DNA of 64,000 nucleotides from Rutidosis leptorrhynchoides (taxonomy: Eukaryota; Streptophyta; Magnoliopsida; Asterales; Asteraceae), in assembly GCF_046630445.1 (NCBI RefSeq), contig NC_092333.1, forward strand, positions 719,750,001-719,814,000, written 5' to 3'. The notes below the pieces were generated by a model that did no database searches, was not told where the DNA came from, and saw only the letters and a list, made by a program, of their open reading frames with translations. Numbering within the stretch: the stretch's first letter is position 1; each line of letters starts with the position of its first letter. The position numbers and the translations under genes were made by a program. Below, one piece after another: positions 45,771 to 57,798 of this stretch.

Positions 45771-47405
45771 TATGTCGACAAGAATTATAATAATAATATA
45801 ATAATAATAATTTTATAATAATAATAATATAATAAAATCATATGGTCATGATCTGCAAATGGTGATTCGAATTATGATAATATAATAATAAATAATATAA
45901 TAATTAAATAATATAGTAATAATAATAATAATATAAACAATAATCGTATATCTCAATCATGTATAGTCACGAGTGAAGATTAAAACAAGTTGATTGAATA
46001 TTGATGCCAGCTAATATTCCAAGTGCTACAGTGCACTTCCAATTTGCTATAAATAAGGAACACGGACAGAGCAAACGGGACACACTTCACACTTATTTTC
46101 TTTCTTCCCTCTGTAATATTTATAATTATAATTAAGTTTAAGTAAGATTAATAATAAATTATGGTTTAGTTGGGTTATTGTAAGAAATGTTTTACGGGTT
46201 TTAAAGTCGGAGTTCTGTTCGTGTAACGCCACGCGATTAATAACCACTGTAAGCTATGTTCTTCCTTTTTAAATTAATGTATCATAACTAAGTTATTATT
46301 ATGCTTATTTAAGCCGAAGTAATCGTGAATTTAGACTAAATATTAAAGACGGGGTTATTGAATTTTGTACCATAATTAGGGTTCGGACAAAAGATCGACA
46401 CTTGTGAACATTGGACAATTGACTATTAATAGGTAGGGGGTATTGTCTAATTGAATGACAACTCATTGGAACCTGTCGAACCTATCTTCAAATTAGTTAA
46501 TCTAATAATTATTAAATTGATTACGAATGTCCTATTTAGTGACGTTTATACGACATCGTTTACAATTATTTAATTAATCAATTGGATTGGGTAATTGATT
46601 ATTCATTATGGCCAAGTGAATAAATTAATGTATCATGGACTAATTAAAACATGGGTGGATTACATACAAGGATAATTGGTGTAATTGTTAACAAAGTATT
46701 AAAACCTTGAATTACACGCAGTCGATAACCTGGTGTAATTATTAACAAAGTATTAAAACCTTGTTACAGTCTGAATTCCTAATTAGTTGAAATATTTGAC
46801 TTCGGGAATAAGGTTAATTTTACGAACATATTATAATTATGACCGATGGACTATTGTGGGCAAAACCTAGATAGGTATCAAATAAGCCAGGACAAAGGAC
46901 AATTAACCCGAGTAACAATTAATTAAAATCAAAACGTCAAACATCATGATTACGAAAGTTTAAATAAGCATAATTCTTTTATTGTATTTCTCATCGTACT
47001 TTTAATTTTCGTCATTTTATTATTCGCAATTTTTTTCTATCGTCATTTAAATATTGTTATTTATTTTATGCACTTTAATTATCGTCATTTATCTTTACGC
47101 TTTATTTAAAATCGACAAACCGGACATTAAACGGTAAAACCCCCCTTTTATAATATTACTACTTATATATAATTATATATATTATATAAATATAGTTGTT
47201 AAAAATATAGTACATAATCACTAGCTCCCTGTGGAACGAACCGGACTTACTAAAAACTACACTACTATACGATTAGGTACACTGCCTATAAGTATTGTAG
47301 CAAGGTTTAGGTATATCCATCCGTAAATTAATAAAACTTGTGTAAATTGTACCGTATTTCGTATTAAAAATAATAGTATTTCGTACACCTCCGCTGCACA
47401 CATCA
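45322..47405 (+). mobile_element. Family B (Athila-type) 5' LTR
   Basis: 2084 bp from TGATAGTGCTCC to CACACATCA, followed by PBS. It shares U3 with 7405-9343 but lacks the 32-bp palindrome pair. It has AAGTGC..GCACTT centred at ~46029, about 21 bp before the TATA box (TATAAAT at 46048-46054), and an (AT)n run at ~45687-45772. Downstream it carries CAAGGTTTTAATACTTTG-type repeats in inverse orientation to the minus-strand copies. Confidence 0.85.
45687..45772. repeat. (AT)n microsatellite in the family B LTR
   Basis: A long AT dinucleotide run just before the GTCGACAAG landmark. The same spot is AT-rich but shorter in the other copies. Confidence 0.9.
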
Positions 47406-47411
47406 AGTTTT

Positions 47412-47429
47412 TGGCGCCGCTGCCGGGGA
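47412..47429 (+). other. Primer-binding site (tRNA-Asp type)
   Basis: TGGCGCCGCTGCCGGGGA, six bases after the LTR end. Standard for Athila-like elements. Confidence 0.85.
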
Positions 47430-47495
47430 GCTTTGATTTAGAATTTCATTGTTAAATATTTTGAATATTTTTTTTTAGTTTTTTTAATTAATTAC

Positions 47496-47544
<49 letters not shown>

Positions 47545-47860
47545 AATTTCGTTTTTATTTTATTTTTATTAAAAATTAAATCACCTAATTTGAGCCTGCT
47601 CCACTGTTCGAGCTGCACATCCTCGATAAAACAAGATTTCTAAAAGCATATATATTGATGTGACAGAATTGGAATCTTGGACTCATTTACGTTTTTAATT
47701 TTTTATTATTATTTATTTATTTTATTTAAAATTTAGGTTAATTAATTAATTAGTTTAATTATGTTAGGTTAAGTATTACGGTGTATTATTTTTATTATTA
47801 TAAGTAGTATTAATTTAAGTTTTTGACTAATTACTCTATATACTAATTCGCGTAAATGGA
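47430..47860 (+). mobile_element. Leader fragment of the Athila-type element
   Basis: AT-rich DNA with GAGCCTGCTCCACTGTTCGAGCTGC resembling the leader of the minus-strand copy. No gag follows, so only LTR, PBS and leader of this insertion remain. Confidence 0.5.
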
Positions 47861-49224
47861 AGACCACACTTTTTCACTGTTCAACTGTAGCTACAGTATT
47901 TTTTTTTCTGTAGCTGATCTTTTTTTTTAATCGCCGCCATCTCCCACAGATATTTATCACCTTACCATCAATGCCTCTGGATGGTTCTTCCACCTTCACC
48001 ATCCTTTTACCCTATCAATAGAGACTTCATAGCATATACTGTAGTTTTTTTTTCCCTCACTACCTTACGACCCATCGCCTACAAACCCTAAACCTCAAAT
48101 AATTATATCCGCTTCTTCAATTGTTATCTTAATCGACTTCTTAAATCGATTTAGGAATCGAGTTACTTGATCGATTACTTAATCTATTTATTCAATCGAA
48201 TTGCCATTCAATTGTTTAAAACGATTTCGCATTCGATTGAATAAAGATGACTGGCTATGCGAATTAAACTGATTATAAATTTTCAATCAACTAACCTTTT
48301 TAAATCTTTCGTATTGTTATTCTGTACTTTGAGGAAGTCGACTTCATTCTTGGGGGATCTGATAACGATGTCCAGAAGAAGAATCGAAACTATCTGTTGT
48401 GACCACCATGTAAGGTATGTTCATCGAAACATAATTTTTTTTTTGTTATCAGATAGATGTACAGATAAGAGACATATTTATAAAATATGATCGTGGATTA
48501 TTATGTTTTACATGGATTAAAAAACGTTTTCAAGCACAATTATCAAATATGTGTATCTGCTTCAGTTCAATGTAATTTTTTTTTGTCAATTATACCTTTT
48601 TCAAGTTTTTGAATGCATAATTTCTCAGGATGTGGCATATAATGAAAACATAATTAAAACATCTATGTATATTTTATTTTTCCGATTAACGGTGTAAGTT
48701 CCTATTGTACGATTAACGGTTGCTGCAAATAACATTATTGTCAGATCATGTGTCAAAGGAAATAGTAATATAAATGACTTAAAATTGTTGTTTTAAAGTC
48801 GGTTATACGAGATGTTAATCTTAAATTTGGTCTTTCATATTCATGTTATTGGAAATATATTTATATATATATTAGTATTAGTATTAATATTAATGATATC
48901 AGCAAAGTCATAGCTATGAAATAACTAGAGGTTCAGAAATTGAGAATTATTGTTCGAAGGGACTATCTTTATTATGTGAAAAAAGTACCGAAGGCAAGGC
49001 CGTTGGCAGTCAAACATTCCTGCTCACATCCAATGGGCAATAAAGGTATGCTCATCTTGAATAATTTTTCAGTTCACACAGTGATTTTTTGTGTGTCCTG
49101 CAAATCAATGTAATTGTTTATAGTGCACATAATAGAGACTATAATTTTTTTCATCTCATATTTGACTTTTTACAAATACCGTAAACTATTGGTTTAGTAG
49201 ACCATTGTCGAAGACAGTAAGGTT
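47861..49224. other. Unassigned 1.36-kb segment between two LTR elements
   Basis: Begins with CTGTAGCTACAG, then a leader-like run (ACAAACCCTAAACCTC near 48080) and two possible exon ends followed by GTATGTTC and GTATGCTC. No protein is recognisable. It could be a captured host leader or an untranslated RNA gene. Confidence 0.35.
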
Positions 49225-49942
<718 letters not shown>

Positions 49943-51930
49943 TGATGAAGTGCGAGGTGTATATAAAATAGTTATTATTTTACTAGAAAATACTATTAAA
50001 TACGATACAATTTTACACAAGATATTTATTTATTTATAGAATGGATATACTTAAACCTTGCTACAACACTTATAGGCAGTGTACCTAATCGTACAGTAGT
50101 GTAGTTTTTAGTAAGTCCGGTTCGTTCCACAGGGAAATCTTTAAACAAAGCTCAACGCTATATTAGTTTACTTTTATAAAAATACAAATATATATATAGG
50201 TAATATTATTATTATAGGGGGGTTTTTACCGTTTAATGACCGGTTTGTCGATTTTAAAACTTTAGTCGCAGTTAAAACCTAATGTAAAATATAAAATAAA
50301 TACAAGACTTTAAATTAAAGCGTAAAGTAAATAACGATAATGAAATTGCGAATAATAAAAATGCGATAAAATTAAATTGCGATAATTAAAAGTACGATAA
50401 TTAAAAGTGCGATTAAATAAAATAACAATAAATAAAAATGCGATAATTAGAAGTGCAATTAAATATAAAATAAAGGAAATTAAATATGAAATAAAAGAAT
50501 TATGCTTATTTAAACTTCTGTAATCATGATGTTTGACGTGTTGATTTTAGTTTTATGCCCATGGGTTAATTGTCCTTTGTCCTGGATTATTCAATATGTC
50601 CGTCTGGTTTTTGTCCATAACAGTCCATCAGTCATAAATATAAATTGCAAGTGTCCTTGTCAAATTATTATTATACCCGAAGATAAATATTCCAACTAAT
50701 TGGGGATTCGAATTGTAACAAGGTTTTAATACTTTGTTTAATGAATACACCAGGTTATCAACTGCGTGTAAACCAAGGTTTTACTACTTTGTTAACAATT
50801 ACACCAATTACCCTTGAATGTAATTTCACCCCTGTTTTGATTATTCTAGTGGCTATTAATCCATTCCCGTGTCCGGTTAAATGAACGATTATTCGTACAA
50901 ATAAATACCCCGCCCATCGTGTCCGATCGAGTGTATATGGTAATTTATAGGGACGCCCAATTGTAAATCTTTATATTAACATTAACAAACTTTCATTTAG
51001 TTAAACAAATATAAAGCCCATTAATAGCCCATAGTCTAGTTTCCACAAGTGTCGTTCTTTTATCCAAACCCCAATTATGGTACAAAGCCCAATTACCCAA
51101 TTTTAGTAATTAGCCCAACATCATGATTACTTCGTTTTAAATAAGCATAATAATAACTTAGCTACGAGACATTAATATAAAAAGGTTGAACATAACTTAC
51201 AATGATTAAAAATAGCGTAGCTTTACACGGACAGAATTTCGACTTACACCCTTACAACATTCGCTAACATACCCTTATTATTAGAATTATAATTAAAATT
51301 AAAATATAAATTATAAATATAAATATATATTACTTCGTATGAATGAGAAGAAAAAATGATGTGTAAATTCGATCAGAATTCGGTTGGCTTTATAGCCAGA
51401 AGTGAAATTTGGGGCTCCGCGACTCGCGGCAAAATGGCCTTACAACTCCGCGAGTCGCGGAGAGGTATTTACAGTTCACACCCTTGGAGTTTCTGGCTGC
51501 CGACGGTTTTTAATATATATATATAATATATATATAATTAATATAATTAATTATATATTATATTATATTTATATACATAGTTAACTTGTAATTTTTAGTC
51601 CGTTGCGTCGAGCGTTAAGAGTTGACTCTGGTCCCGGTTCCGGATTTTCGAACGTCCTTGCGTACAATTTAATATCTTGTACTTTGCGTTTTGAATCTTG
51701 TACTCTTGTGATTTCGAGACGTTTCTTATCAATAATTGGAACCTTTTTGATTGTCTTTTGTTCTTTTGAGCTTTTTGGTCGTTTGCGTCTTCAATTCGTC
51801 GAATCTGTCTTTTGTCTTCACCTTTTATTATTTAAACGAATATCACTTGTAAATAGAACAATTGCAACTAAAAGCTTGTCTTTCTTGAGGAATAATGCTA
51901 TGAAATATATGTTCGTTTTTAGCATTATCA
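49943..51930 (-). mobile_element. Family B' 3' LTR of the Athila-type element
   Basis: 1988 bp, from TGATAATGCT at 51930 to CTTCATCA at 49943 on the minus strand. Homologous to the two other family B LTRs. It includes the U3 module near 51590-51720, the CTCC-arm palindrome pair, and a TATA box (TATAAAG in GGCTATAAAGCC). Confidence 0.9.
51386..51462 (-). promoter_or_regulatory. TATA box and phased palindrome pair, CTCC-arm version
   Basis: Palindromes CTCCGCGACTCGCGG (51415-51429) and CTCCGCGAGTCGCGGAG (51446-51462) have centres 31 bp apart. The TATA box centre is ~32 bp from the nearer one. Confidence 0.65.
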
Positions 51931-51947
51931 AATATTCCCACACTTGA
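51931..51947 (-). other. Polypurine tract of the Athila-type element
   Basis: AAGTGTGGGAATATT on the minus strand directly precedes the 3' LTR start, the expected plus-strand primer. Confidence 0.7.
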
Positions 51948-54083
51948 GCGTTGCTTGTCCTCAAGCAATATTGTCTTGAAATACTAGAATCACTTCTTTA
52001 TTCTTCACACTTTGTACATCAGTGATTTCTATATGGCGGTATAAACAATGGTAGTAACGATATGGTTTACAGTCCCACATGACTATAAAAATTTAGATCC
52101 ATTAAGGAAATTGGATCTTTATGAAAACATTTGATCTTTTGAAATCTAGTTTTTACCCTAGATAAGTTTTCCGGAATAACCCTTTACCGGTGTTTGCAAA
52201 ATATTTTTGTGGGTTTGGTGGGTTTCAGATTTGAAAATTTTAGCTCAAAACTTGCAGTTTTGTGTCACCCACTTGCTAACCTTGTATTTGGAAAGCAACA
52301 CGTCCAGTTTACTTGTTCCGTATATTACCTTTCGGCAAACTACCGTCCGGTTGTAAAGGAAAGCGTTGAACAAGCAACTGTTAAGGCAATGTCCCGTGAC
52401 ATGCTTTTGATTATGGTCTATAACGTGTCGGACGCAATTACTATCCTTGGTAGGAGCAATAGTAAAGCTCACCCTTATAATTTTTTCGGTCTGGCACAAG
52501 GTCATGTCTTTGACCACTATGCAACCACCGTTCTTACGGTTGACACCCGATTTAGTTCAGGTGACCTAATGAATTCCAGGTGAATTCCTAGGATTCTACG
52601 TTCAATGGTAATGAACGCATTGAAAATAGGGTTTTCAGAAAACAAATTGGTTTGTAATTTTGATCAAAATATTTTCTCGTTTAAGCTCGAGTTTAGATAT
52701 CATTGAATTCCATGAGTTTGTAATTCTCAATCTTTAAGGTCAATCTCAAGGATTGAGTAATATCAGGCTTAAAAGCTGATTTTTGATCTTTAAGGAGATT
52801 ATCCTTTCTGGGGATCTGATTCATTAGTCTTATCCAGCTAATTTGCATGGTGCCCCCCCATTGTACGAGATAAATCCTTCTCATGGTTAGGATAAATCTG
52901 ACCACTTGGCGACCCTGTTTAATGCTGAGGTCCGTGGATTTCCTGCTGATTTTAGTGATGACTTTTCTAGATTTTTCGTCAACCTACAGCTGGTCTGGAC
53001 GACAACTTCATGACCTAAATCAAGAAGCGCGTTTTTTTTTCGGAAGACTTTACTTCCTTTTAATGATGGAATTGATTCATCGTGTAGATCCATCTCTTCT
53101 TTTCTTTCATTGGGTAAAACAGTTTAGTTTAGTCCAAAGCAAAAGTATTTTCAGTTATTTGTTACAAATATATGTGACATATGTTTAAAATAACTTGGTA
53201 AATTTTCCCACACTTGGCTTTTTATTTTCTTTTTATCGTCCTCTATTCCATTTTAAATGAATTTTAACATTTTAGTTTGTTTCTCAATTTATGTCCTTTC
53301 CGAGGTAACAATAATTTCGGTGTTAAAACCTAGTTTTATCGTTCATAAATATGTATAAACATGATTTGAATTCATTTAATTGAAAAATTTTACTAGAATT
53401 GGGTAGTCAGTATATAAGACTAGTGCTGTTCTTTTTTATCAGAGAGCACTAGATTCTAATACAACTACTGCTTTACTAGTATTTTAATGGTAACCAAGTG
53501 TTTAATATAAAAATTTTAAAATCCGAAAGAATTTAATCCCTTCCCACACTTAAGATCTTGCAATGCCCTCAATTGCAAGAAATCAGTAACAATTTAAATT
53601 ATTGAGGGTGATTTGTGTGAAAATGATTAAATTTTTACCAAAGTTTCCAAATATATTGGCGTTTGTTTGCTGAATGATAAATGGTGCACGTCATTTGTTC
53701 ATTCCGTCTTGTTGTTATTTCACATGTATTTTGCATCTTGTCGTCAAAATTAGTTGCTTTTGCTGAACTTAATGCCAGTCTTTGAAAATGCGTTGTTTTA
53801 CCCTGTTTTGTACATAAGATAAACTGCAAACATATATACATATTTTTGAAGTTTGGTTTATTACCCCACATTCAAAAATTATTAAAATCTAAGAATAAAA
53901 GTTAGATAATTATAAAAATGATTACAATATTAACAAAAATATTAAATGTATCAATAATTACAAATTACAAAATAATAAAAAATAATAAATAAACTAAGGA
54001 TGATATTGGTACCAATAGGGGTTCCACGCATAACCATAAGTGCTATAGAATGCTTCGGCAGGGTCATACGTAGGATATGGTGG
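51948..54083 (-). mobile_element. Non-coding 3' region of the Athila-type element
   Basis: 2.1 kb between the env-position ORF and the polypurine tract. ORFs in either strand are short and without recognisable content. Long 3' non-coding regions are usual in Athila elements. Confidence 0.6.
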
Positions 54084-55346
54084 CTACATCTCTATCGACC
54101 AAGGAGGGAAGACGGGTTTCGGTGTAGGAATATAGTTTCTACCTATATGTTGGCAATGCGCTATGATCTGGTTCTGATGAACTTGCCAATCTTCAAATGC
54201 TCTCTGTCTAGCATTTTCGTATTCCTGAGAAGTTATAAACCTATGCATTTCTTGCATCTCATTCCCCCCTCCTACATTACCTTGTTCCTGGTTTCTCTCT
54301 ACCTGTGGATGTCTACCATTGTATCGTACTGCGGCGTTATTTCGCCGCTTCAACACTTTCGCACCATGGTATACATTTAAACCTATAGTGTCGCGGGGTT
54401 CCGGCTCTTCTACTAATAATCCCCCCCGACTTATATCCACACCGAGATATTCACCAATCAAAGTAATAAAAATACCACCTCCTATTATGCTATGTGGACG
54501 CATCCCTCGAACCATAGCTGATAAATAATAACCCACACAATATGGTATACTTACAGCGCTGTGTGGGTCTCGAATACACATATGGTAAAACAAATCTTGT
54601 TCATTTACCTTTTCTTTGTTTTTACCCCTTTGTGTAATCGAATTAGCTAAAAACCTATGTATTACTCTTAATTCGGCTCTATCTATATCCAAATAAGAGT
54701 AGTTTCCCCCTTTGAAACGGTGGTGGCTTGTCATTTGACTCCACACACCGTGTGTATCAAAATTCTCATCTATTTTCCTACCGTTTAGTATCAATCCTCT
54801 ACAATCGGCAGACGCTAATTCCTCAGGCGTATATATACGTAAAGCCTGAGCCATGTCCAGTAAAGACATGTGGCGCATCGAACCGCCTAACAAAAATCTA
54901 ATAAAAGAACGATCGGTTAAACTAGCTACCCGATCATTCAACTCTATACTACATAACAACTCTTCACACCATACTTTATATACAGGTCTGCGTATGGTGA
55001 ATAAACATATCCAGTCATTAAAATAAGAATTACCATACCTCTGTACCAGTAATTCCCTAATTGGCCCGGCCAATTCTACAGCTTCCAAGGGTCCCCATTC
55101 TATGACCCTCGGTACCTCAACAACCTTGGAATGAAGAGTATGCAAACCCCGTTGATATTTTGGATAATCTATATAAAGTCTGTCAAATCGCAGGTTCGGG
55201 TGCAACTGTTCCAAGTGCATATCTGAAAAGGTCATGACTGGATGAGGTACATCCTGCTTGTAGTAGTTATCTACCTCCTGTTGTTCCAAGTTCTCAGCAG
55301 GAGCATGACGGGCTTGGGATGAAGATTCACCCCTTTCATTCTGCAA
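54084..55346 (-). CDS. Athila ORF in the env position (~420 aa)
   Basis: An open frame whose central part (RELLVQRYGNSYF, RFLLGGSMRHMSLLDMAQAL, IYTPEELASADCRG, RAELRVIHRFLANSITQRGKNKEKVNEQDLFYHMC) matches my memory of the ATHILA ORF-1 family (PF03078-type), the plant-specific protein that occupies the env position in this lineage. No clear signal peptide or membrane helix is seen, so an envelope role is not supported by sequence. The open stretch starts next to TTTTGCAG, an acceptor-like motif, consistent with the proposal that such ORFs are expressed from spliced RNA. Treated as part of the fossil element. Confidence 0.75.
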   Translation of the reverse strand: MQNERGESSSQARHAPAENLEQQEVDNYYKQDVPHPVMTFSDMHLEQLHPNLRFDRLYIDYPKYQRGLHTLHSKVVEVPRVIEWGPLEAVELAGPIRELLVQRYGNSYFNDWICLFTIRRPVYKVWCEELLCSIELNDRVASLTDRSFIRFLLGGSMRHMSLLDMAQALRIYTPEELASADCRGLILNGRKIDENFDTHGVWSQMTSHHRFKGGNYSYLDIDRAELRVIHRFLANSITQRGKNKEKVNEQDLFYHMCIRDPHSAVSIPYCVGYYLSAMVRGMRPHSIIGGGIFITLIGEYLGVDISRGGLLVEEPEPRDTIGLNVYHGAKVLKRRNNAAVRYNGRHPQVERNQEQGNVGGGNEMQEMHRFITSQEYENARQRAFEDWQVHQNQIIAHCQHIGRNYIPTPKPVFPPWSIEM

Positions 55347-56232
55347 AACACATCAAACACAAATTTTGTGCATCCAAATATGCATTAGTGTCAGCAAAAT
55401 CATCAATCAAAATAATTACAATGACATTATCAATTTATATCAAACTTAAGCTCATTTTCACATTTTTATCAAATCTACACTTTTTCAAATAAGCATATAC
55501 GAAAATTTTCGCCAAGTTCATAAGCATTCAACTCAAATAACATGTCAAAATAATCATTACTAGCAAATAAACAAGTCTCAAATGGCATTATCTTTCAAAA
55601 ATCAAGTTCATGAATTTTGGACTTGAAAAAGTCCACTTTAATTCTCAAAATCATGTTTAGGCTCAAAGTTTGGATCTTTTAACTACCTAGACATGTTACA
55701 CTACTCAATTTAGCAATAATTCATGACAAAAATCGGCCATAACCTGTTTATATCAAAAAGCCCCAAATTGCTCAAGAACACAAACCCTAGATTATTCAAA
55801 ATTTGAAGTTTAAGGCTTCTAATCATGTTAAACAGCATCAATCTAGGTTATACAAGCATAATACATAAACAATTTAAGTCTAATTACACTAAAAAGCATC
55901 AAAATCAAATTGGGGAAAAATAGCTCAAGAACACTAAAATTCGAATTAAATGGTGTTTAGGTGTAGAAATTTACCGTTTTTCTTGAGTAGTTCTTAGATA
56001 TCATCCTTCTCAACATGATTTTAGCAAAAAATTTGGTGATTAACGGTTAAAAATTGAGATTTTTGGGGGTGATTTTCGGGTTTTTTCGAGGTGTTTTCGC
56101 AGTATTTTTGCTGTGTTTTTGTTTGTGGGAGTGAACCGATCGTGCAGCTAGTTTTATTTTTTTTTCTGTAATTTTGTCCCTCCGCGAGTTGCGGAGGTTT
56201 TTCACTGCAAACTCCGCGAGTCGCGGAGTTTA

Positions 56233-56272
<40 letters not shown>

Positions 56273-57209
56273 CTTTAACTTATAAAACAATTAAGAAATT
56301 AATTTTAAAATTTTGTTTCCCTTGTTATTTAGGACGAGGTCGTTTCGGATCGATGTCCTAGTCCGTCCCTCGACAAAATTTTAAAATTTGTCTTTTTGTA
56401 GCGATTGTTTTAAAAGCTAAGATTTTTGGGTTTTTTAATGTTTTTGGCATACTTTAAATCAATAAGATTAAAAATAATGATAATAAAAGTTCTCGTCCCT
56501 CCCTCGGGTAAAGCAATTTCGGTTCAAAGACCTAGTCTTCAACTTACGACGAATTTTAAAAATCATATTCTTAACTTAATGAGATAAAGTAAATTTTTGT
56601 TTTTAAATTCACACAACATAAATATAAAATTCAAAATTAAAATTAAAAATTCACACCAAACTCAAAATTTAAAATGCATAAAATTAAAAATTCATATTTT
56701 AAAAATTCACACCAGACTTAATTTATAAATTCATATTATAAATTCACACCAAACTTATTTTAAAAATTCAAATATTTACAATTTTAAAAATATTGTTTTT
56801 ATAAAGTTTACAGTATTAACTTAAGATTTAAATATTAAGATTAAAAACATAATAAAATTAAAAATCTTTTTGTCTTTTTATCCCACTTTAATCAATCAAA
56901 TATTATCAAAAATATGCGCCCCTCTTTTCGGTAAAGTAATTTCGGTTCCAAGACCTAATTTAACTCATGACGAATTTTTGAAATATTTTGGTTTGATTGT
57001 TTAAAGATATTTATACCTTAAGAATAAACGTTAAATTTCGCAGTGATGTAATAAATTTTTGAACGATATCAATAATTTCGGTCGCCAAACCTAATTTTAT
57101 TTAATACCAATTTAATACTTTTTAGCGAACAAATTAGCGTTTATTATCAAAAGGTTAAAAGTAAAAATAAAAATAAAAACTGTACAGACATACCTGTGAA
57201 ATAGATTTC
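55347..57209 (-). mobile_element. Intergenic region of the Athila-type element with an internal palindrome pair
   Basis: 1.9 kb of AT-rich DNA with several runs of the form AAATTCACACCAAAC and a ~40-bp T/A homopolymer at 56229-56270. It holds the palindromes at 56180-56228. No coding content is supported. Confidence 0.6.
56152..56228 (-). promoter_or_regulatory. Internal palindrome pair with a TATA-like box, upstream of the env-position ORF
   Basis: CTCCGCGAGTTGCGGAG (56180-56196) and CTCCGCGAGTCGCGGAG (56212-56228) have centres 32 bp apart. On the minus strand AATAAAA follows, ~33 bp from the nearer centre. This is the same layout as in the LTR promoters, but inside the element ~0.8 kb before the ORF at 55346. 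Confidence 0.5.
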
Positions 57210-57626
57210 TTAGTTATATGATCTATTATATTCATAAGATAGTCGGTTTAATTGGTTTTCCATGGCTGCATAGGCGTAACCTCGAGCATTCATTGTCTTT
57301 TCTTCTAAACATATGAACGGTCCGTCTCTGCATAAAGTAACAAATTCGGTATTTGAATAGGTTTGATTATTTGAACATTTACCTCCATGTGACCATTTTC
57401 CGCATTTGTGACATTTTTCTAGGTGTCGTGCTCTTCTTTTCGCTGCGGATTTTGATTTTCCTTTACCAAATTGTAACTTATTATCTTCGCATCTGGATCC
57501 TTTTCTAACTCCGTCCATTCTTTCTCTGATTACTGATACTATTTCACTCGGTAGTATGTCATTATTTCTTTTAGTGATCAAAGCGTGTAGCATTAGACCA
57601 TGGTTTAGTTCACAGGCAGTCTTCAT
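57210..57626 (-). CDS. Small zinc-knuckle ORF between pol and the env-position ORF
   Basis: 138 residues on the same strand as gag-pol, starting 173 bp after its stop. A basic segment KGKSKSAAKRRARHLEK is followed by CHKCGKWSHGGKC, a C-X2-C-X4-H-X3-C motif close to the gag nucleocapsid knuckle. It is probably a nucleic-acid-binding accessory product or a relic of duplicated gag. I do not know a named family for it. Confidence 0.6.
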   Translation of the reverse strand: MKTACELNHGLMLHALITKRNNDILPSEIVSVIRERMDGVRKGSRCEDNKLQFGKGKSKSAAKRRARHLEKCHKCGKWSHGGKCSNNQTYSNTEFVTLCRDGPFICLEEKTMNARGYAYAAMENQLNRLSYEYNRSYN

Positions 57627-57798
57627 TTTGTAAAAACCTAAAAAAAATAAAAATTCAGAATGGGGGGAGAAGACTAGTTCTTTAGGGTCTGCTAGGGAAA
57701 GACCATACGTGTTCCATTTTCGAGAACTATACGAAAACAGACAATCTAACTCTAACAGAAATATATATTATCCTTTAAAGACTTGATTCTCCCCACAC

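Noticed and set aside
54084-55346. Calling the third Athila ORF an envelope glycoprotein
   Set aside because: No signal peptide, membrane helix or cleavage site seen. Only its position suggests env.
56021-56290. ORF with a poly-Lys run
   Set aside because: Crosses a T/A homopolymer and the palindromes. No domain.
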